Shown: positions 1 through 7,014, numbered from the stretch's first letter. The stretch: 11,973 nucleotides of DNA from Bacteroidota bacterium (GCA_018969455.1 JAGWYI010000067.1:1-11973), one strand, 5' to 3'. The notes: a model not told the origin generated them from the sequence alone. Numbers and translations are program-made.

Positions 1-364
1 ATGCAAAGATGGGGTGGCGAGACGCCGGAGCCGGTTGGCTTTCGTTTTTCGGCAGGGTTTGCCCTGTGTTTGGCAGGAAACTTCGGAAAATGGAAAATGA
101 AAGGCTTGCTTTGAAAATGAGTCTAATTTTGGAATATTATTTCATTTTTTAACTAAAAAATCAATAAAAAAAGAATATAATTCTGGTTTATTCGGGCAAT
201 TTAAAATAAAGTAAAATGAATAAAATTGGTTTTTTATTAAACAAAAGTAATATGTGGCTCCATTCGGCGGGAGAATGCTGCCGAAAAAACGGGAAACAGA
301 ACCAAAAAACGGAAGGGTGAATGGATCTTGTGTGGGCTGTAAAAATTGGATGAAAGAATCTTAA
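1..364. other. Non-coding region downstream of dnaG, with a GC-rich start and an AT-rich body
   Basis: No gene can be supported here. The first 80 bases contain 46 G or C (about 57%), whereas 121-240 contain only 20 G or C in 120 (about 17%). The first ~100 bases are open in all three forward frames, but the longest readings (about 37 to 50 codons) resemble no protein I know. The GC-rich part holds three small perfect hairpins in a row: GGCG/CGCC at 16-26, AGCC/GGCT at 29-40 and CAGGG/CCCTG at 53-66. A further hairpin, TTCGGC/GCCGAA, lies at 263-285. None is followed by a T-run on the minus strand that would make it a clear dnaG terminator. Confidence 0.7.
43..291. repeat. Near-perfect inverted repeat pair flanking AT-rich spacer
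   Basis: CGTTTTTCGGCAG at 43-55 recurs in inverted form at 278-291 as CTGCCGAAAAAACG, differing only by one extra A/T. The two copies face each other across about 220 bases. This could mark the ends of a small non-autonomous element, but no flanking target duplication is visible and a short AT-containing match can arise by chance. Confidence 0.25.
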
Positions 365-2341
365 TTACCGAAGGATTACGGTGCCCACGCTTGCTGCGAT
401 TTGATTGCGTTTTTCAATCATTTTTTGTTGCACCTTCATGTATTTAAACATGGATTCTTCATCGCCACGCTCGCTTGCGGCGCGGATGCGTGCCAAATTT
501 ATTTCGCACATTTTCATCAATTTGCGCAATTTAAACCGATCCAGTGCTTGTCGCGCATCGGAGTCGAAATTAAAATCGGGCATAGGTTGGTTTTGCAAGG
601 GGTAATTCCATTTTTCAACCCAATTGGGTGAAAGTTCCCATGGGCTCGACATGATGTCGAGTGTCAGCGTTCGGATTGCAGCATCAGGGTGGTTAAGAAA
701 ATGGTCGGGAAGTGGATGTGCTCCATTTTGTATTTGCTGAAAATAATCCTGAGCAATTTTGCCATATAGTACCTCGTCGAAATCGCCTAGAGATTCTTCG
801 ATATCGGCGAGTATAAAGCTGGCCACACTAGTGGCTTCGGGATTCATCATTTGATTGCCGTACAGGATAAGGAGCCGAACAATATCCCGTTCTTGAAAGG
901 TGTCTCCTTTACCAACCGACGGCAAACTGGTCCTATTTGTGGGATATTCGAAAGTGTCGGGTGTTTCGGGTGGTGGCGCCAGTAGAGGGTCGTCATCGGA
1001 GGCAGCGCCGGGATTTCTGGCTGTTTTTTCGGCTTTTTTCCGAATAGAGCCGGTAATTAGTCTGTTTGTTTCACTCAAAAGGGCATTTTCATCCACTTGA
1101 AGCAGGTTGCTGCATTCCCGCAGGTACAAACTTCGTTTAATAGGATCTGGGATTTTGGAGATGCTCAATACGATATCTTTAATGAGCGCTGCTTTTTTCA
1201 AAGGGTCGCCTTTGGTTTCTTCCAGCAGTAATTGCGTTTTGAATAAAATAAAATCTTGGGCATTTTTATTTACATATTCTGTAAATGCCTCTCCGCCATG
1301 TTGTTGTACAAAACTATCGGGGTCTTCCTGATTGGGCAGCAGCACAATTCGAACGTTCATATCTTGTTCGAGCGCCAGATCAAGGCCGCGCAGGGCGGCT
1401 TTTATACCCGCTGGATCCCCGTCGTATAAAATTTTAAGGTTATTTGTATTTCGTTTTATGAGTTGGAGTTGCCCTTCCGTCAGGGAGGTTCCGCTGGAGG
1501 CCACTGTGTTTTCAATGCCTGCCTGATGCAGGGAAATAACATCCATATAGCCTTCCACGAGGATGCATTCATCCAACTGTCGAATTGCTTTTTTGGCTTG
1601 AAAGGCGCCAAAAAGTGTTTTGTTTTTCACATAAATTTCCGTTTCCGGGCTATTTATGTATTTAGGTATCGATTTATCGGCCGACAAGGTTCTGCCGGCA
1701 AATGCGGCAACCTTGCCCGACAGGTTATGGATGGCAAACATAACGCGGCTTCTAAAAAAATCTCGGCTTCCGTCTGCGCTACACAATCCGAGTTTTCGCA
1801 AGGTTTCTACCTCATAGCCTTTGTTTTTAGCTGTTTTAACCAACAAATCGCGCTGTTCGGGTGCATAACCCAAACCAAAGTTGCGTATGGTTTCTTCCCG
1901 CAGGCCTCGTTTTTTAAAGTAGGAAAGTGCAACCGATTTTCCCTCGTCGGTATTAAAAAGTTGATCCTGGAAATGTTGAAGGGCAAAATCATTTACAATA
2001 TACAGGGAATCACTGTATTGTTGTGCGAGTACTTGTTCGGGCGTACGTTCAACTTCCTTGATTTCAATTCGATATTTTCGGGCGAGCCAACGCAAGGCAT
2101 CCACATAGGAAAAGTGTTCGTGCTCCATCAGGAAAGTCACGGCGCTACCGCCTTTTCCGCAACCAAAGCATCTAAAAATATTGCGTGCCGGATTGACGTT
2201 AAAGGAAGGGGTTTTTTCGTTGTGAAAAGGGCACAGGCCGATCAGGTTAACCCCACGTCGCCGTAGTGTTACAAATTCTTCCACCACTTCTTCTATGCGG
2301 GTGGCATCCAGAATTTCCTGTACTTGTTGGGCTGGAATCAT
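365..2341 (-). CDS. dnaG: DNA primase DnaG
   Basis: This is the replicative primase, which makes the short RNA primers for lagging-strand DNA synthesis and works with the replicative helicase. The 658-residue protein has the full family layout. The N-terminal CHC2 zinc-binding domain has ligands C37, H40, C58 and C61. The RNA-polymerase core follows, with RDFFRSR near 193-199, GRTL at 216 and KYINSPET at 227. The TOPRIM catalytic motifs are EGYMD (263-267), DGDPAG (307-312) and PDS (341-343). A polar, proline-rich linker at about 431-480 leads to the C-terminal helicase-binding region. It is somewhat longer than the E. coli protein (581 residues), mainly through the linker and C-terminus. The ATG at 2341 gives the expected MIPAQ start. 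It lies 65 bp downstream of porT, and a -7-like element in that gap suggests it can have its own promoter. Identification is firm. Confidence 0.97.
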   Translation of the reverse strand: MIPAQQVQEILDATRIEEVVEEFVTLRRRGVNLIGLCPFHNEKTPSFNVNPARNIFRCFGCGKGGSAVTFLMEHEHFSYVDALRWLARKYRIEIKEVERTPEQVLAQQYSDSLYIVNDFALQHFQDQLFNTDEGKSVALSYFKKRGLREETIRNFGLGYAPEQRDLLVKTAKNKGYEVETLRKLGLCSADGSRDFFRSRVMFAIHNLSGKVAAFAGRTLSADKSIPKYINSPETEIYVKNKTLFGAFQAKKAIRQLDECILVEGYMDVISLHQAGIENTVASSGTSLTEGQLQLIKRNTNNLKILYDGDPAGIKAALRGLDLALEQDMNVRIVLLPNQEDPDSFVQQHGGEAFTEYVNKNAQDFILFKTQLLLEETKGDPLKKAALIKDIVLSISKIPDPIKRSLYLRECSNLLQVDENALLSETNRLITGSIRKKAEKTARNPGAASDDDPLLAPPPETPDTFEYPTNRTSLPSVGKGDTFQERDIVRLLILYGNQMMNPEATSVASFILADIEESLGDFDEVLYGKIAQDYFQQIQNGAHPLPDHFLNHPDAAIRTLTLDIMSSPWELSPNWVEKWNYPLQNQPMPDFNFDSDARQALDRFKLRKLMKMCEINLARIRAASERGDEESMFKYMKVQQKMIEKRNQIAASVGTVILR

Positions 2342-2357
2342 GTGCGGAATACCTGCT

Positions 2358-2365
2358 CAAATATA
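2358..2365 (-). promoter_or_regulatory. Candidate -7 promoter element for dnaG, inside a hairpin
   Basis: On the minus strand this reads TATATTTG, an exact match to the Bacteroidota -7 consensus TAnnTTTG, 16 bases before the dnaG ATG. I see no TTTG-like -33 element at the usual spacing. The element sits in one arm of an imperfect hairpin (CAAATATACGG at 2358-2368 against CCGTATTTG at 2384-2392, with a 2-base bulge). In AT-rich DNA the match may be chance. Confidence 0.35.
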
Positions 2366-2406
2366 CGGATTAATCAAAAAAAACCGTATTTGGGCAAATA
2401 ACTTGT

Positions 2407-3174
2407 TTACCCTTCGAAATGTACCGAGAGGGTAAGGCAACGGGAAAGCACTTTTTCAAGTACATTACTTTGTTCCAGACGGTCGTTGTAAATGAGCATG
2501 TTGTTGAGCCCCTGCGAAATTTTCAGTTCAGGAGAAAAAATGAAATAGGGGAAGAAGAACTGAATGCCGGCTCCGTATTCAATTTGAAAATCGGTGGGTG
2601 CAATTTTAACCAAGCCTGCCGATTGTCGGGTGCGTGAATCGCTGGCTACATCATAGGAATATTTAATGCCTGCAATAACAAATACCCGAAAATCGTGGTA
2701 GGGCGCCGATTTATAGCGCACCTGAAAGGGCATTTCCACCAAAACGGATTCAATGGGTCGGGTGATAATGCGGCCATTGCTGCCTGCCGGGGAATAGCGA
2801 AGGGTGCGTTCTACAAATGACAGAGTTGGTAAAAAACGAATATCAAAGAACTCACCTATTTTCAAGTTCGATACAATACCGAGGTTAAATCCCGGGCCAT
2901 TCACAGATTCAACTGTGGCAAAAGAGTCATTGCGAATGAAATCTTTGGAGTGGTAAATCCGGAAATTGCTTTGATTATAGCCTAGTGTGATGCCAAAGTA
3001 ATAGGGTTTGGCCTGAAAATCGAGATAATTAACATTAGAGCCCTGGTTAAATTGGGCTTTGAGACTTACCGGAAGCAAGGAACACAGCACAAGGCCTGCG
3101 ATAAGACCTAGGCAGGATTGGAGGGTTTTACAGCACTGTAAATGGAGCATATTCCTAAGGTTAATCTTGCACAT
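2407..3174 (-). CDS. porT: PorT-family outer-membrane protein (type IX secretion)
   Basis: Probable PorT/SprT, a beta-barrel outer-membrane protein needed for the type IX secretion system that exports adhesins, proteases and gliding proteins in Bacteroidota. The 255-residue product begins with an export signal (hydrophobic core about residues 20-36, likely cut after KA at 39-40). The rest is alternating beta-strand sequence typical of a small barrel, for example YFGITLGYNQSNFRIY (59-74), FRVFVIAGIKYSYDV (162-176) and a C-terminal LSVHFEG. The length fits the family. The start is uncertain: ATG codons at 3174 and 3150 both work, and both lie inside the 3' end of ubiE, so the two genes overlap by 67 or 43 bases and are probably translationally coupled. 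From memory, the ubiE-porT neighbourhood recurs in Bacteroidota and supports the call. The protein could also be described only as an outer-membrane beta-barrel family protein. Confidence 0.8.
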   Translation of the reverse strand: MCKINLRNMLHLQCCKTLQSCLGLIAGLVLCSLLPVSLKAQFNQGSNVNYLDFQAKPYYFGITLGYNQSNFRIYHSKDFIRNDSFATVESVNGPGFNLGIVSNLKIGEFFDIRFLPTLSFVERTLRYSPAGSNGRIITRPIESVLVEMPFQVRYKSAPYHDFRVFVIAGIKYSYDVASDSRTRQSAGLVKIAPTDFQIEYGAGIQFFFPYFIFSPELKISQGLNNMLIYNDRLEQSNVLEKVLSRCLTLSVHFEG

Positions 3175-3857
3175 AACGGGTTTTTAAAACCGATTTTGGT
3201 TAAAATGTCAACAAATGCCTGTCCTTCGGGAAAAACCTGCACACTTTCAAACAAATACGTGTAGGCGCGTACATCCCGGCTAGTTAAACGTCCGATCAGG
3301 GGTAAAACGTATTTGAAGTAGGTATTGTAAATTTGTTTAAATGGGAAAAGATGCGGTTTGGAAAATTCCAGAATTACGACCCGTCCACCCGGTTTCAATA
3401 CACGCAGCATTTCCGCCAGGCCTTTTTCCAGATTTTCAAAATTACGTACCCCAAATGCCACGCTTACGGCGTCAAATTGGGCGGTTTCAAAACGCAGGTT
3501 TTCACTGTCGCCTTGCTCCAGCGTGATGCAGGATTCCTGCCCCTGGTTTTTTATTTTTACACGTCCTATTTCCAGCATTTGATTGGCAATGTCGATGCCA
3601 ATGATCTTTTTGGGTTTCAACATGCGCGCCATCATCAAGGCTACATCGGCTGTACCGGTGGCAACGTCGAGAATTTCCATTTGCGCCTGGCCCTTCAACC
3701 GGGAAATGGCTCTTTTTCGCCACCAAATATCAATCCCCAAAGATAAAACCCGGTTGAGCAAATCGTATTTGGGGGCAATTTTGTCAAACATCTGTTCCAC
3801 CTCGGCTTTCTTTCCTTCTCCTCGGTGATATGGTTGTACAGTAGGTTGTGATTCCAT
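3108..3857 (-). CDS. ubiE: Demethylmenaquinone methyltransferase (UbiE/MenG)
   Basis: This SAM-dependent C-methyltransferase performs the last step of menaquinone synthesis, methylating demethylmenaquinone; Bacteroidota use menaquinone rather than ubiquinone. From the ATG at 3857 the protein has 249 residues. The first family signature, YDLLNRVLSLGID with WWRKR, lies at 31-49. SAM-binding motif I is ILDVATGTAD (62-71), the acidic loop is IGIDIANQML (86-95), and the second family signature RVLKPGGR is at 152-159. A longer in-frame reading begins at a TTG at 3869, but ATG at 3857 is preferred because the family N-terminus starts just before VEQMFDKIAPKYD. Its 3' end overlaps porT, and ribB lies upstream in the same direction after a gap of about 75 bp. 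Identification is firm. Confidence 0.95.
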   Translation of the reverse strand: MESQPTVQPYHRGEGKKAEVEQMFDKIAPKYDLLNRVLSLGIDIWWRKRAISRLKGQAQMEILDVATGTADVALMMARMLKPKKIIGIDIANQMLEIGRVKIKNQGQESCITLEQGDSENLRFETAQFDAVSVAFGVRNFENLEKGLAEMLRVLKPGGRVVILEFSKPHLFPFKQIYNTYFKYVLPLIGRLTSRDVRAYTYLFESVQVFPEGQAFVDILTKIGFKNPLCARLTLGICSIYSAVKPSNPA

Positions 3858-3866
3858 GTAAAGATG

Positions 3867-3874
3867 CAAAAATA
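3867..3874 (-). promoter_or_regulatory. Candidate -7 promoter element before ubiE
   Basis: The minus strand reads TATTTTTG, matching TAnnTTTG, 9 bases upstream of the ubiE ATG at 3857. If it is used, the transcript would be almost leaderless and the TTG at 3869 could not be the start. No convincing -33 element is visible, so this is weak evidence. Confidence 0.25.
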
Positions 3875-3931
3875 AGAATAATGGTTGTTTTTAAGGCTGA
3901 AAATTGTTAAATGTCAAAATGTTTCCCAAAA

Positions 3932-5065
3932 TCAGGGGAGTTTGATGTTTTCCAGCACCTCCAAACCGTAACCAATAAAACCGGTGCGCGACTTAGGGTG
4001 GTTGGTCAACAATCGAATTTTAGAAATGTTGAGGTCGCGCAAAATTTGGGCTCCCACGCCAAAATCTTTTTTCCCAATGCTGGTGTGTAGTTCAAATTTG
4101 TCGGCTGCGTTTTCTGCGACCATTTGTTTGTATTGCTGCAGTCGGGTGAGCAAGTTTGATTTTTCCCCCTGGCGCAAATACACAAAGGCTCCTTTTCCCG
4201 CATCGGCAATCTTTTGAAGCGATCCACTGATCTGGTGTCCATAATCGGCCAGTAAATTGCCTAAAATACCGCCAGTTTCCGACCAGGAGTGCATACGTAC
4301 CAAAACAGGCTCATCTGGCTCCCAATCGCCTTTTTTTAACACCAAATGGATGTCGCCACTGGTCATGTCTGAAAATACGATGGCTTGAAATTCACCATAA
4401 ATGGTATGCATTTGGGTTTCTAACTCCCGGCGTATGAGCCGTTCGCTGCGCATGCGGTAGGCAACCAGATCATCTATGGATATGATTTTTAAATCATGCT
4501 GCCGGGCAATCTCTATCAACTGAGGCAAACGTGCCATGCTGCCATCGGGGTTCAAAATTTCAACCAGCACACCTGCAGGGTACATGCCGGCCATACGCGC
4601 CAGGTCTACCGCCGCCTCTGTATGACCGGTACGTCGCAGCACCCCGCCGCTTTTGGCACGAAGTGGAAAAATATGTCCGGGTCGGGCAAAATCGCTGGCT
4701 TTCGCCTGAGAATTTGTCAAATGACGAATACCCGTGGCCCGGTCGTATGCAGAAATACCGGTACTGCACCCATACCCGATCAAATCAATGGAAACGGTAA
4801 AGGCTGTTTCGTGCAAGGCAGTGTTGGAATTGACCATAAGGGTAAGCCCCAACTCCTCCGCCCGTTTTTCTTCAATAGGCGTACATATCAGGCCGCGTCC
4901 GTAGGTGGCCATGAAGTTGATGATTTCCGGGGTAACCGTCTCGGCTGCACATATAAAGTCTCCTTCGTTTTCACGGTCTTCATCATCCACGACGATGATG
5001 ATTTTCCCTGATTTGAAATCGATCAGGGCTTCCTCAATGGTGTTGAGTGTTATTTTATCTTCCAT
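3932..5065 (-). CDS. ribB: 3,4-dihydroxy-2-butanone 4-phosphate synthase with degenerate GTP cyclohydrolase II domain
   Basis: The N-terminal half makes 3,4-dihydroxy-2-butanone 4-phosphate from ribulose 5-phosphate for riboflavin synthesis. Numbering from MEDKI at 5065 (377 residues), its motifs are intact: VDDEDRENEGD (26-36), FARPGHIFPL (126-135) and RTGHTEAAVDL (145-155). The C-terminal half (about 205-377) has the GTP cyclohydrolase II fold signature but has lost its active site. The three E. coli zinc cysteines C54, C65 and C67 correspond to S262, A273 and Y275 in HSWSETGGILGNLLADYG (259-276). The catalytic D126 and R128 correspond to G331 and K333, and the tail after LLTNHPK is about 25 residues short. 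It is therefore probably monofunctional, resembling proteins called RibBX, and not a true RibBA. A separate ribA would be needed elsewhere. An ATG at 5068 is an equally possible start; the longer reading uses a TTG at 5104. Confidence 0.93.
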   Translation of the reverse strand: MEDKITLNTIEEALIDFKSGKIIIVVDDEDRENEGDFICAAETVTPEIINFMATYGRGLICTPIEEKRAEELGLTLMVNSNTALHETAFTVSIDLIGYGCSTGISAYDRATGIRHLTNSQAKASDFARPGHIFPLRAKSGGVLRRTGHTEAAVDLARMAGMYPAGVLVEILNPDGSMARLPQLIEIARQHDLKIISIDDLVAYRMRSERLIRRELETQMHTIYGEFQAIVFSDMTSGDIHLVLKKGDWEPDEPVLVRMHSWSETGGILGNLLADYGHQISGSLQKIADAGKGAFVYLRQGEKSNLLTRLQQYKQMVAENAADKFELHTSIGKKDFGVGAQILRDLNISKIRLLTNHPKSRTGFIGYGLEVLENIKLP

Positions 5066-5101
5066 CATACTGAAACAAGCGGATTTGGGAAAAGTTATTG
5101 A

Positions 5102-5134
5102 CAAGACTATTAGTTGGTAAATTTTAAATGCAAA
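5102..5134 (-). promoter_or_regulatory. Candidate ribB promoter
   Basis: On the minus strand TTTG (5134-5131) is followed after 21 bases by TAGTCTTG (5109-5102), one mismatch from the -7 consensus TAnnTTTG. The arrangement resembles a Bacteroidota -33/-7 promoter and would give a leader of roughly 30 bases before the ribB ATG. The TTTG lies in the proximal arm of the palindrome at 5123-5163. Confidence 0.4.
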
Positions 5135-5163
5135 TTATTGAAAATCAATTTTTTGCATTTAAA
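5123..5163. repeat. 41-base palindrome between ribB and the cytochrome c peroxidase gene
   Basis: TTTAAATGCAAA (5123-5134) and TTTGCATTTAAA (5152-5163) are perfect 12-base inverted repeats. Inside them, after a TT/TT mismatch on each side, ATTG (5137-5140) pairs with CAAT (5146-5149) around the 5-base loop AAAAT. The whole is symmetric about 5143. It could be an operator for a dimeric regulator or an RNA/DNA hairpin. No T-run that would suggest a terminator follows it, and no FMN riboswitch is evident. Confidence 0.7.
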
Positions 5164-5197
5164 TATACGTCTTCCGGATGCCAATGTCCGGCAAAGA

Positions 5198-5205
5198 TAA
5201 TTTTG
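5198..5205 (+). promoter_or_regulatory. Candidate -7 element for the cytochrome c peroxidase gene
   Basis: TAATTTTG matches TAnnTTTG and lies about 123 bases before the ATG at 5329. A small inverted repeat, CCGGA/TCCGG (5174-5190), sits where the -33 region would be, and no TTTG is seen there. Weak evidence. Confidence 0.25.
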
Positions 5206-5328
5206 TTTTCCCGTCGACCTTTCTGTTTTTCAAAATAAAATCCTGCGTTTGCTCTGCTTCATAGCCTGAATCTCAATGGATGATTTTTGTCATTCCGGTG
5301 TTCCAATGCAAGGCTGTACATTTGCCCC

Positions 5329-6273
5329 ATGAAATTGAACACACTTTTCGCTACGGCCACCGCTGTTCTTGGTTTATGCGGTGCCTTTCAGCAATTTTCC
5401 AATCCTACTGCTGAACAACTTGGTGAAAAACTCTTTTTTGACCCTATTTTGTCTGCAGACAGCACGGTCCGCTGTGCATCTTGCCATATTCCGGAGTTTG
5501 GATTTGCCGATACCCTGGTACTCAGCCGCGGGGTGGGTGGGCGCCTGGGGAAACGCAACGCTCAGGGAATCACCAACATGAGCGGCCGACCTCATTTTTT
5601 TTATGATGGTCGGGCCGCAAGCCTCGAAGATCAGGTGCTGATGCCCATTCAGGATACCCTGGAAATGCGGGCCAACCTGGAACTCGTTACACGGCGTTTG
5701 CAAAAGCATCCTCTGTACAGCCTATGGTTTGAACAGGTTTATCATGCTCCGCCCAATTCCAGCATGCTCGCGCAGGCGCTCGCTGCGTACGTGCGTACCC
5801 TTGAAACAGCCAATACCCCTTTCGACCGTTGGATGCGCGACAAGCCCAACCCGATGTCGGATGCTGCAGTGCGCGGTCGACGGGTGTTTATGAATAAAGG
5901 AAAATGCTTTGATTGTCACTTCAGTCCGGATTTTACCGGGGATGAATTTCGAAACATAGGATTGTACAATGGAAAAAACCTGAGCGACAAAGGACGATAT
6001 AATGTGTCTCAAAACCCGCCAGATTTAGGTAAATTTAAGGTACCAGGCCTTCGAAATGTGGCTGTCACTGCGCCATTTATGCATAATGGCATGTTTAAAA
6101 CCCTGGAAGAAGTGATTGATTATTACGATGAACCGGATCGGTTTGTGCCGGATGCCATCAATCGGGATTCCTTGCTGGCCCAGCCGCTGCATTTAACGCT
6201 TCAGGAAAAATCGGATCTCAAGGCATTTCTGGAAGCGCTTACCGATGATCGTTGGTCAAAAAAAACAAAGTGA
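5329..6273 (+). CDS. Di-haem cytochrome c peroxidase / MauG-family protein
   Basis: A periplasmic di-haem c-type cytochrome of the bacterial CcpA/MauG family, which typically reduces hydrogen peroxide with electrons from small cytochromes. From the ATG at 5329 the protein has 314 residues and a hydrophobic export signal (about 1-20). Two haem-attachment motifs mark the two domains: CASCH (49-53) and CFDCH (193-197). Family landmarks include LFFDPILSADSTVRCASC (35-52), FFYDGRAASLEDQ (90-102), KVPGLRNVAVTAPFMHNG (237-254) and KTLEEVIDYYD (257-267); M251 is the expected axial ligand of the second haem. The loop at about 62-80, which carries a sixth-ligand histidine in classical CcpA enzymes, has no histidine here. 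The TTG at 5287 gives a longer reading but puts 14 non-signal-like residues first, so I reject it. msrB follows after 92 bp on the same strand. Which substrate it uses cannot be read from sequence. Confidence 0.92.
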   Translation: MKLNTLFATATAVLGLCGAFQQFSNPTAEQLGEKLFFDPILSADSTVRCASCHIPEFGFADTLVLSRGVGGRLGKRNAQGITNMSGRPHFFYDGRAASLEDQVLMPIQDTLEMRANLELVTRRLQKHPLYSLWFEQVYHAPPNSSMLAQALAAYVRTLETANTPFDRWMRDKPNPMSDAAVRGRRVFMNKGKCFDCHFSPDFTGDEFRNIGLYNGKNLSDKGRYNVSQNPPDLGKFKVPGLRNVAVTAPFMHNGMFKTLEEVIDYYDEPDRFVPDAINRDSLLAQPLHLTLQEKSDLKAFLEALTDDRWSKKTK

Positions 6274-6365
6274 TTGTCGGCTATAGAACCTTTTAGCGCC
6301 ATTAAACACAGCTATTTATAATCTTTTGTGCGAATCGCATGTTTAAAGGATAAAACTTCTTACTT

Positions 6366-6755
6366 ATGCAAGCTGATCCATCTTCCTGGAATGCACTCAC
6401 TCCTGAAGAGCACCATGTAATAGCGGAAAAAGGTACTGAACGTGCATTCACCGGTGAATATGTACACCACAAAGCCAAAGGCACTTTTATTTGCCGTCGC
6501 TGCAACGCGCCGCTTTATCTTTCTTCAGACAAATTTGACAGTCATTGCGGCTGGCCTTCTTTTGATGATGAAATTCCCGGCGCCATTTCCCGGCATGAAG
6601 ACCATAGTTTTGGCATGCGCCGGGTAGAAATTACCTGCACCAATTGCGGCGGGCATCTTGGTCATGTATTTGAAGGCGAACGCATGACGGCGAAAAATGT
6701 GCGGCACTGCGTTAATTCACTTTCCATTCGGTTTGTATCAGATCCTGCATCTTAA
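6366..6755 (+). CDS. msrB: Peptide-methionine (R)-S-oxide reductase MsrB
   Basis: This enzyme repairs oxidised methionine in proteins, reducing the R form of methionine sulfoxide with electrons from thioredoxin. The 129-residue protein is a complete single-domain MsrB with no signal peptide, so it is expected in the cytoplasm. Zinc is held by C43/C46 (CRRC) and C91/C94 (CTNC). HCGWPSF (60-66) contains the likely resolving cysteine C61. GGHLGHVF (95-102) contains active-site histidines, and the catalytic cysteine is C115 in RHCVNS. The preceding gene encodes a peroxidase, so both may serve oxidative stress defence, although they act in different compartments. A strong terminator follows 47 bp downstream. 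Identification is firm. Confidence 0.97.
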   Translation: MQADPSSWNALTPEEHHVIAEKGTERAFTGEYVHHKAKGTFICRRCNAPLYLSSDKFDSHCGWPSFDDEIPGAISRHEDHSFGMRRVEITCTNCGGHLGHVFEGERMTAKNVRHCVNSLSIRFVSDPAS

Positions 6756-6802
6756 TGCCACAGGATAAATGTAACTTACCTGGTCATTTCCGCTGAATTT
6801 GT

Positions 6803-6842
6803 AAAAAAATCCCTGTGTTGATCTAAACACAGGGATTTTTTT
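6803..6842 (+). terminator. Perfect 17-bp stem intrinsic terminator after msrB
   Basis: AAAAAAATCCCTGTGTT (6803-6819) and its exact complement (6826-6842) enclose a 6-base loop, GATCTA. The right arm ends in seven T, as in a rho-independent terminator. Because the left arm starts with seven A, it could work in both directions, but the only gene that needs it is msrB. Confidence 0.92.
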
Positions 6843-7014
6843 GAATACTGTATTTGCTTGTATTTTAAATGTTTATCAAAAAGTTGATGGGAATAAATTG
6901 GGAAATGCTGGTATTATTTGGCTTAAATCGGAATTCTCTGCTACATTAGCCGCGATTTTTAAGCTTTGCCCTGTTTGCCACCAACAGCCCGACCAAGGGC
7001 CTAACCAAATTCTT

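Noticed and set aside
263..285. TTCGGC/GCCGAA hairpin as the dnaG terminator
   Set aside because: Six base pairs with an 11-base loop and no T-run after it on the minus strand.
252..320. Small ORF starting ATGTGG, 22 codons
   Set aside because: Very short, overlaps a hairpin, polar low-complexity product and no ribosome-binding signal.
1463..2266. A 267-codon open frame on the plus strand opposite dnaG
   Set aside because: It lies entirely antisense to a firmly identified gene, has no recognisable motifs and a composition typical of a shadow frame.
4496..5011. 171-codon plus-strand frame opposite ribB
   Set aside because: Antisense shadow of an intact enzyme domain; no motifs.
5066..5328. 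FMN riboswitch upstream of ribB
   Set aside because: No conserved riboswitch core is visible and the candidate promoter leaves only about 30 bases of leader.
6841..7014. 58-residue N-terminal extension of malic enzyme from a TTG
   Set aside because: The TTG is in the last bases of a terminator stem, and the added sequence has no family similarity; ATG 7015 gives the usual N-terminus.
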